Positions 57,051-64,000 of a stretch of DNA of 64,000 bases are shown here, in pieces. How positions within the stretch are numbered: the first letter of the stretch is position 1; the number at the start of each line of letters is the position of its first letter. The stretch covers positions 12,847,088 to 12,911,087 of the forward strand of contig NC_087071.1 in assembly GCF_963678635.1 (NCBI RefSeq), written 5' to 3'. The notes beneath the pieces were generated by a model, which saw only the letters and a program-made list of their open reading frames with translations, was not told the DNA's origin and searched no databases. This DNA comes from Symsagittifera roscoffensis (taxonomy: Eukaryota > Xenacoelomorpha > Acoela > Convolutidae). A program made the position numbers and the translations under genes.

Positions 57051-57727
57051 TTTCTAGGTATGGAGAAACTTCTAGATTTTTCCATTTTAGAAAATCAACC
57101 AATCAAAATTCTAGACATACATTTGAATAAAAATTATCAATTTTTACAAATCTGAATGAAAAAACACTTGAGTTACTCTACAGGAAAAAAGAAAACATTC
57201 CCTGTGATTTCTTCAATGATGAAATAGATGTAGATTTCTACTTTTTTCACAATTTTGGGACATTATTTGGAGAAACTTATTCAACCCAAGAGTTTATTTT
57301 GAACTGAGTATTGAGTATCAAAGCTATAAAGATATTGCTGAGCTACACCTGACTAGAATTTTTTTTCCTTTTAGAAAATTTGAATTTGATCAAAAAGTCG
57401 TACATTAATATATTATATTATATTTAGCTCAAAATCCTGCAAGATGAAGTTTAGAATCAGATTTCCAGAGATTTGCTTTGAAAAATTTAACAATTTTAAG
57501 TTATCCTCTCAAATCTACATCAAAATCAAAAAGCTTGACTATCTACTCAATAATTAGCAATTGCTTCATGTATATATATTCTTTCTTATTTGGAAGATTT
57601 GAGTCTTGAAAAAGATCTCCTGATTGGTTTTGACAACTAGAACAAAAATGAACATTTTTGTGACTGGAAACTACAATGTAGAAAAAGTGTCTAAATTGGA
57701 ACTTTGTTTCTGATCGGACACGATTTT
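57051..57727. other. Spacer of composite unit 2
   Basis: Repeats parts of 53640-54490, with deletions around 57410-57425 and 57530-57555. No coding frame seen. Confidence 0.5.
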
Positions 57728-57736
57728 TATATAAAA
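57728..57736 (+). promoter_or_regulatory. TATA box of the MVEVMR-family gene, copy 6
   Basis: TATATAAAA, 58 bp before the ATG at 57794, so transcription would start near 57760. Conserved at 54497-54505. Confidence 0.5.
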
Positions 57737-57793
57737 ACTCCATAAAAGGAAGCAAAAGTCTCATTGACCGCGACTACAATCCAAGTCTGGCAC

Positions 57794-58191
57794 ATGGTGG
57801 AAGTAATGCGAAAGGATCTCAACGAACATCATAGGACGCAGGTACCCATGACCGAGAACCAACTTGGAACATTGTATATAAAAAAGGAAGTGTCTGTTCA
57901 TGTGGGAATGAACTACCTCAAAACTCTTGACTCTAGATATGGGGCTGAACCATTTGACGTTTTCCTCTTTACTCGGGAAGAGGGATCTTAGTCAACCCAA
58001 TTACCATCGGAGAGGATGAGGGGTTCTTTGAGCCACGAACTCCAGTCAGCGAACCACCAAGACAACCACCGGTGATGGAGGCAAGACCAGCTTTGCGCTC
58101 CATTGAGAACTTGCAAAATTATTCAGCTGCTCGACAGTTCTTTGATTTGTACATAGTTTGGTTGTTGTATTGTACATTCTAATTTAATTTT
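57794..58191 (+). pseudogene. MVEVMR-family gene, copy 6 (one frame break)
   Basis: ATG at 57794 opens MVEVMRKDLNEHHRTQVPM and runs 65 codons to a TAG at 57989. From 57988 another frame continues (ILVNPITIGEDEGF, EPPRQPPVMEARPALRS, ENLQNYSAARQFFDL) to a TAA near 58189, ending in a hydrophobic tail (IVWLLYC). One shift therefore splits a protein of about 130 residues. The 5' region lacks about 330 bp present in copy 5 between two caatccaa repeats. Family unknown; it faces away from the polymerase of the same unit. Confidence 0.55.
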
Positions 58192-58249
58192 TTTGTATCT
58201 AATAATTTTATTTTAAAGGGATAGCAACAAAGAAATAAAGTCAGAGCTC
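58192..58249 (+). other. 3' flank of the 57.8-kb gene
   Basis: An AATAAA occurs in gaaataaagtc at about 58232, a candidate polyadenylation signal. Confidence 0.35.
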
Positions 58250-61200
58250 ATAAAAAATTTTGTTAAAAAATTTTGCAAACGGATTAAAAATCAGACTAAT
58301 TTTGCAATAAGTAAAAGTTTTCGAAACAATTTTATTGCAAAGATTCAATAAAAATTAACTCACTTTTAATCTTTCAATATTTTTAAAAAAACTTCACAAC
58401 AATCTCGCACACAAGATAAAAAATCCCTACAATTTTTGAACATATATTAAAATGTTTAATATTTTTTGCAAATTGCAAAATCTTTTCATGAAATTTTTTG
58501 ATACTTGTTTAAAAATCAAAGAAAATCTTGCTTATTAGTTAACTTTCATTCAACGTTTTCGCAATTAAATTGAAAGATGTAACAAGAGTTTTTTGCGCTG
58601 TTAACTATTAAAGTAAATGATTTTCTGTGTTTTAATTTTGGTCATAAGAATTTTTTCTTGCATGTATATTGATCAAAAAGATCAGAAAAACAATTTATTA
58701 AGATGGGGAATAGCACTCAAAATCATCATCTATGAAAACTTTTTAGCAATTATTAACAATTGATTTTACAAAAAAAATTTTGCTTTCTTGCATTTGCATA
58801 AGAAAAAAGAAGTTTTGTTTTTGCATATGTTTTTATAGAAAAAACATAAAAAGTTGGGTCATGCAAATATTTTTCTCAAAAAAATTCGCCTATTTGTTGA
58901 AAAATTTTAAACAGTTTTTGCAACTTGCAAAACACTTCATAATTTTGTTTGCACACTTGTTTAACAAAATCAAAGAGAATCTCATAAATTAAGAAAAATT
59001 TATTAAAATTTTCTTGCATTTTAAAGAAAATTGTATCATATTTTTTTGCTCTGTTGATAATTAAAGTCAATGAACTTCTGTGTTTTAGTTTTGAGCTTGA
59101 AGAAATCTCTTTTTTACTTGTATTTTGATTAAAATAATCAGAAAACAATTGATTAAGATGGGGAATAGCACTCAAAGTCATCATCTATGAAAACTTTTTA
59201 GCAATTATTAACAAGTTTTTTTACAAAAATATTTGCTTTTTTTCCATTTGCATAAGAAAAAAGAAATGTGTTTTTTTTTCATAAGTTTTTTAAAAAATTA
59301 TGAAAAAAAGTTGCCTATTTGTTAAAAATTTTTTACAGGTTTTGCAACTTGCAAAAATTTTTAAAATTTTTTTTGCCCACTTGTTAAAGAAATCAAAGAA
59401 AAAAATTTGGCATATTTGTTAAAATTTTTTTACAGGTTTTGCAACTTGCAAAAATTTTTAAAATTTTTTTTGCCCATTTGTTAAAGAAAATCTCGCAAAT
59501 TAGAAAAAAATTATTGAAATGTTCTTGCATTTTAAAGAAAATTATTAGTAAATTTTCTTGCACTGTTAAAAATTAAAGTTTAAGATTTTCGTTGTATTAG
59601 GTTTATTCAGTGAAAAATCATTTTTGAATGTATTCTAGTCAAAAACATCAGAAAAACAAGGTATCAAGAAATGGAAAAGCACTCAAAGTCATCGTCTAGG
59701 AAATATTTTTGACAAAAATTAAAAAAACTTTTTACAGAAAAATTTTGCGTATTTAGCATTCGCATAAGAAAAAAGAAGTTTGATTTTGCACATTGTTAAA
59801 TTGTTGAAATGTTAATAATTTAAGTAAATGAATTCCTGTGTTTTAATTTTGACCATGAAGAAATCTATTTTTTTCATGTATTTTGATCAAAAATAACAGA
59901 AAAACAAGTATTAAGATAAGGAATAGCACACAAAGTCATCAATTATGAAAATTTTTAGCAATTTGTCACTAAGTTTTTTTTAAAAAAATTTTTGCGTTTT
60001 TAGCATTCGCATAAGAAAAAAGAAGTTTGATTTTGCACATTGTTAAATTGTTGAAATGTTAAAAACTTAAGTAAATGAATTCCTGTGTTTTAATTTTGAC
60101 CATGAAGAAATCTATTCTTTGCATGTATTTTGATCAAAAATAACAGAAAAACAAGTATCACGATAGGGAACAGCACACAAAGTCATCAATTATGAAAACT
60201 TTTTAGCAACTTGTCAACAAGTTTTTAACAAAAAAAAAACTTTGCGTTTTTTGCATTTGCGTAAGGGAAAAGAAGTTTGGTTTTTGCATTTTTTTTCCAG
60301 AAACCATGAAAGTAGTTAAACCCTGCAAAAAACTTTTCTGAAAAAAACTTTGCATATTTGTTTAAAAATTTTTAGAGTTTCATTAATTTTTTTCGCAAAT
60401 TAAAGAAAATTGTTAGAAGTTTTTCTGTCACAAGTTTGGTTTTTGCACATGTTTTAAAAAAAAATCAAAAAAAAGTTGCATCATGCAATTTTTATTTTTC
60501 GAAAAACTTCTAATATTTGTTAAAAATTCATACAGATTTCGCAACTTTCATAATTTTGTTTGCACACTTGTTTCAAAATATCAAAGAAAATCTCGCAAAT
60601 TAGGAAAAAATTATTGAAATGTTTTCGCATTTTTAAAAAAATTGTATCAAATTTTCTTGCACTGTTAATAATATAAGTAAATTATTTTATGTGTTTTAAT
60701 TTTCAGCGTGAACAAATCTCTCTTTCGCAAGTAAATCGATCAAAAAAAATCAGAAAACAATTTATTAAGATAGGGAATAGCACTCAAAGTCATCAATTAT
60801 GAAAGTTTCTTAGCAATAATTCAACAATTTTTTACAGAAAAATTTTTGCGTTTTTTGCTTTTGCATAAGAAAGAAGAAGTTTGGTTTTTGCATAAGTTTT
60901 TAGAAAATCATGAAAAAGAGTGTATTTTGCAAAAAATTTTTCTCGAAAATTTTCGCATTATGTTAAAAAATCTTTACAGTTTTCGCAAATTGCCAACATT
61001 TTTATAGTTTTTTTGCACACTTGTTAACAATTCAAAAGAAAATGCATTTTAAGGAAAACTTCATTTTTTTTTGCATTTTAAAGAAAATTGATGGAAGAAT
61101 TTTTTGCACTGTTAAAAATTAAAGATTAAGAGTTTCGTTGTTTTAAGTTTGAAGAGTAAAAAATCTTTTTTCTTGCATGTATCCTAATCAAAAACATCAG

Positions 61201-61760
61201 AAAAACAAGATATTAAGAAAGGGAAAGCACTCGAAGTCATCTTTGAAAAATTTTTGGAAATAATTTAACAAATTTTTTTTGCGTTTTTTGCATTTGCATA
61301 AGAAAAAAGAAGTCTGATCTTTGCACATTTTTTAAAAAAAAAACATCAAAAAGTTGCGTCATGCAAAATTGTTTTTTCAAAAATTTTCGCATATTTGTTA
61401 AAAAATCTTTAAACTTTGCTTTTTTTTTTCGCATGTTAAAGAAAATTGTTAGAAGAATTTCATGCACTGTTAAAAATTATTATACTTTGAAAATTTCGTT
61501 CTTTTAGGTTTGATCAGTGGAAAATCTTTTTTTGCAGTTGTTCTCATCAAAAACATCAGAAAAACCAGGTATTAAGAAAAGGAAAAGTACTCGAAGTCAT
61601 CATTACTGATCATGTCTAAACAATAAGAAAAAGAAAGTTAGGTTTTTGCAAAAATCTAATTTTTAAAAAACATGAAAAAGGTTGCGTCCTGAAAAAAACC
61701 TTATTAAAAATACGCATATTCGTTAAAAAGTGATTACTTTATTGCAACTTGTAAGAAAAT
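58250..61760. repeat. AT-rich satellite-like array
   Basis: An imperfect repeat of about 240-610 bp. Landmarks recur in order: ttgcataagaaaaaagaag, caacttgcaaaa, ttgcattttaaagaaaa, actgttaaaaatt, catcagaaaaacaag, and gggaatagcactcaaagtca. The last landmark is found near 58705, 59160, 59670, 59925, 60165, 60775, 61215 and 61577. The variable spacing shows internal deletions. No gene. Confidence 0.75.
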
Positions 61761-61954
61761 TAACATCAATTTATTCATTGAAAAGCATTTGAATTGAAAT
61801 AAAAACAATTTTGACAAGATGTTCATCAAAATCATTTCTCTCACTTCTCCTAATCTGATCAGTTTGCTCTTCAAAAATGTACTCAAGAACCTTTCCCAAC
61901 TATATTGAAATTCCCAACTATATTGAATTTTCGGAAAATTAAAAAGGAGTTGGG

Positions 61955-63170
61955 AGATTCTTTTGGTTCCAAAAATTCGACAAGGGAAAATATTATTTGA
62001 ACCGTGCTTTTGAACTAATAAAAAGAAATGATCTGGGACAATTTGAAAAGTTCCAACAAATTGTTTTTTAAAAGAAGGAGAAACAATTTCGGCAATCTGG
62101 AATACTGTTTTTCACGATCCTGAAAACTTTGGACTCAAACCTATGTAAATAATCAGCTAAAAATCAGGAGCTCGAAATCTGTAAAATAGCAACGTACAAC
62201 ATGAGGAGGATGTGTGTCACAATGAAGAAGTACAATGTGAACATTACCAGATCATGTGAACCAATTACGAGTTAACTTTCCAGTTATTGCTTAAGAAATT
62301 ACAGAAAATTTTTTTGAATTACTGTTTTTATCTAAATTTAAGGAAATTTTGTCTTATTTGAACAAAATTACAAACAAGAAGATAATTGAAAACCTTATCA
62401 AAAAGTTTTTGACTTTCTCTAATTCATGGGTTGTTTTTTTTTTGCCGTATTTTGGGTTTTTGATTGGCTACATCAATTTTCCAAACGGTTCTTTTTTTAT
62501 TTCAGTAAGACAAAAGTTTCAATCAAAAGCGTTTTCAATTTCTGAATTGGACATTCATCAGATTTTAAAATAGCAATACTACAGAAAACTACAAGAGTTG
62601 TGTACAGGTGACGTTGATGGAGATTATATTAGTTTAAACTTGTACAGAAACACAGACTATTCAATATTTTTGTTAAAAAGATGGAGAGGAGATTACACAA
62701 AAGAAGAGATCTGCAAGACTTATCAACAATATTTTTATTTAGAAGAGTTAAATCAGATTGTTTGGTCGAGCTGTAAAAAACAAAACAACGGAAGAGCTTA
62801 TGAAACAAATGTTGGAGATCAGGAACATCAATTCGATTACTGTTTTGAGTTTGATACAGATACGAAATCCAGATTTGTCAAAAAGTCTTTTAATCGATTA
62901 TCCAAGACTTTAGTAGTATTTAGACTTTTATTAAAATTTCGTAGACTTCCGTTTGTTTATACTACAATTTACCAAAAAAACGATAAAATAAATATTTTGT
63001 AATTTTTTTTCTCACTGGTTAGAAGTAAAACAAATCAAAAAATTTTGATCGAAACTTCAAAAAATGAATTGAGTATCGAAAAAGGATATAAAACAGACAA
63101 GACATCTCATTTATCTCACTTTGGTATCAGATGTACTTGTCAGTTACCCGAGAAAAGTTTTCAGAAAAAC
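61955..63170 (+). pseudogene. Decayed unknown gene within the satellite
   Basis: Coding-like pieces in order: GRFFWFQKFDKGKYYLNRAF (61955), KEGETISAIWNTVFHDP (about 62075), KIATYNMRRMCVTMKKYN (about 62185). Then one frame from 62349 runs to 63170 broken only by TAG (62574) and TAA (63000). It includes IHQILK, TGDVDGDYISLNLYRN, FLLKRWRGDYTKEEI, HQFDYCFEFDTD, RRLPFVYTTIYQKN and SHFGIRCTCQLPEKS. Length, composition and continued openness after the stops argue that it was a real gene. I cannot assign a family. Part of it recurs at 37265-37400. Confidence 0.5.
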
Positions 63171-63329
63171 TAATTGATTGGATATTTTCATAAATATGGT
63201 TTTGTTCTGAACTATAAAATGTTTGAAAATCTGTGAATACTTCATTCTGATTGTTTATTATCGAAATTATTACCTGTTAAGCAATGCTCAATTCTGATTG
63301 GTTGTTCGTAAACTGCAAATAATTTCCTA
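63171..63329. other. Spacer between the decayed gene and the satellite
   Basis: Nothing recognised; two ctgattgg repeats (near 63247 and 63294). Confidence 0.35.
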
Positions 63330-64000
63330 CTATTTTTTGCACACCTGTTAAAATTAAAGAAAAATGTCATTAGTTTTTTTGCATTTTAAAGAAGATTTTC
63401 TTGCACTGTTAAAACTTGAAATTTAAGCATTTCGTTGTTTTAAGTTTGATCAAATGAAATCTATTATCGCACGTATCTCAATCAAAGACATCAGAAAAAC
63501 AAGGTATCGAGAAAGGGAAAAGCACTCAAAGTCATCATCTATGAAAAATTTTTGGCAATATTTTAACAAACTTCTTACAAAATTTTTTGCGTTTTTTTTA
63601 TTTGCATAAGAGAAAAGAAGAATGGTTTTTGCATATGTTTTTTTTAAAAAACGTGAAAAAAGTGCCTCATGCAAAAATTTTTTTAAAAAAAATTGGCATA
63701 TTTGTTAAGAAATTTTTACAGGTTTCGCAAGTTGCAAAAATTTTCATAATTTTTTTGGCACTATTGTTTTAAAAAATCAAAGAAAATCTAGCAAACCAAA
63801 ATAATAATTTAATGTTTTTGCATTTTAAAGAAAATTTAAGTAGATATTTTTTCAATTTTAATACTTTTAATAAATGAATTCCTGTGTTTTTATTTTGATC
63901 ATGAGGAAATATTTTTCTTGCATGAATTTTTATCAAAAATAACAGAATGTATTAAGATAGGGAATAGCACTCAAAGTCATCAATTATGAAAATTTTTTAG
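63330..64000. repeat. Satellite-like array resumes to the window end
   Basis: Same landmarks as 58250-61760, with the gcactcaaagtca block near 63515 and 63967. The decayed gene therefore sits inside or between parts of the array. Confidence 0.7.

Noticed and set aside
62998-63027. A tiny intron removing the TAA of the decayed gene
   Set aside because: GT to AG spans only about 24-30 nt, too short for known splicing; a nonsense mutation is simpler.
58780-63772. Short frames inside the satellite
   Set aside because: They are rich in Phe, Leu and Lys from A/T runs and are not conserved between repeat copies.
1-64000. rRNA genes, tRNA genes and CRISPR arrays
   Set aside because: I looked for conserved landmarks and regular short spaced repeats and found none; I cannot run a covariance-model search.

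Overview
The window looks like AT-rich genomic DNA of an invertebrate animal, probably a nematode. Evidence: one clean spliced exon with a polypyrimidine-cag acceptor and a GT donor, many TTTTCAG-type acceptors, a CAP/SCP-domain exon, metazoan-type transposons and long AT-rich satellite DNA. The species cannot be named from the sequence. A 200-base run of N marks an assembly gap at 23754-23953.

Region 1 (1-19566) is an exon of an unidentified host gene (366-482, + strand). About 190 bp downstream lies an 18.9-kb LTR retroelement on the - strand (672-19566), apparently in the following intron. Its two 410-bp LTRs (TG...CA) are identical except for three adjacent bases. In sense order it carries a primer-binding site, a 1.2-kb leader with duplicated hairpins, a small basic ORF, a single 2730-residue Gag-protease-RT-RNase H-integrase ORF of Ty3/gypsy (Metaviridae) order, two tiny membrane-protein ORFs, a 378-codon reading frame with no methionine codon, an envelope-like glycoprotein broken by two opposite frame changes, and a 601-residue unknown protein. 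The downstream ORFs are packed with start/stop overlaps, as in a compact virus.

Region 2 (19567-26371) holds a non-autonomous element with terminal inverted repeats (20248-20958) and a diverged partial copy, a CAP-domain exon (about 22820-23361), the gap, and otherwise no recognisable gene.

Region 3 (26372-39045) is an array of 2-3.3-kb units, three clear and one diverged, plus a partial one. Each unit carries decayed copies of two unknown small coding sequences. One, here called the MVEVMR family after its start, recurs at 38.6, 54.8 and 57.8 kb. The other is a lysine-rich Cys-containing frame.

Region 4 (39046-49387) is mostly featureless, with dispersed repeats and one likely transmembrane exon (46919-47029).

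Region 5 (49388-58191) is the most unusual part. It has two tandem composite units, each with a decayed protein-primed family-B DNA polymerase on the - strand, of the type found in Polintons/Mavericks and adintoviruses. Upstream of each is a TATA box abutting four TGACGTCA (CRE/bZIP) palindromes in a roughly 60-bp repeat. Facing away on the + strand is a MVEVMR-family gene with its own TATA box. Copy 1 of the polymerase keeps all domains but has stops, frameshifts and a catalytic DTD changed to DTE. Copy 2 lacks the palm. The repeated association of these parts suggests the remains of a mobile or viral element.

Region 6 (58192-64000) is an AT-rich satellite-like array interrupted by a decayed protein-coding gene (about 61955-63170).
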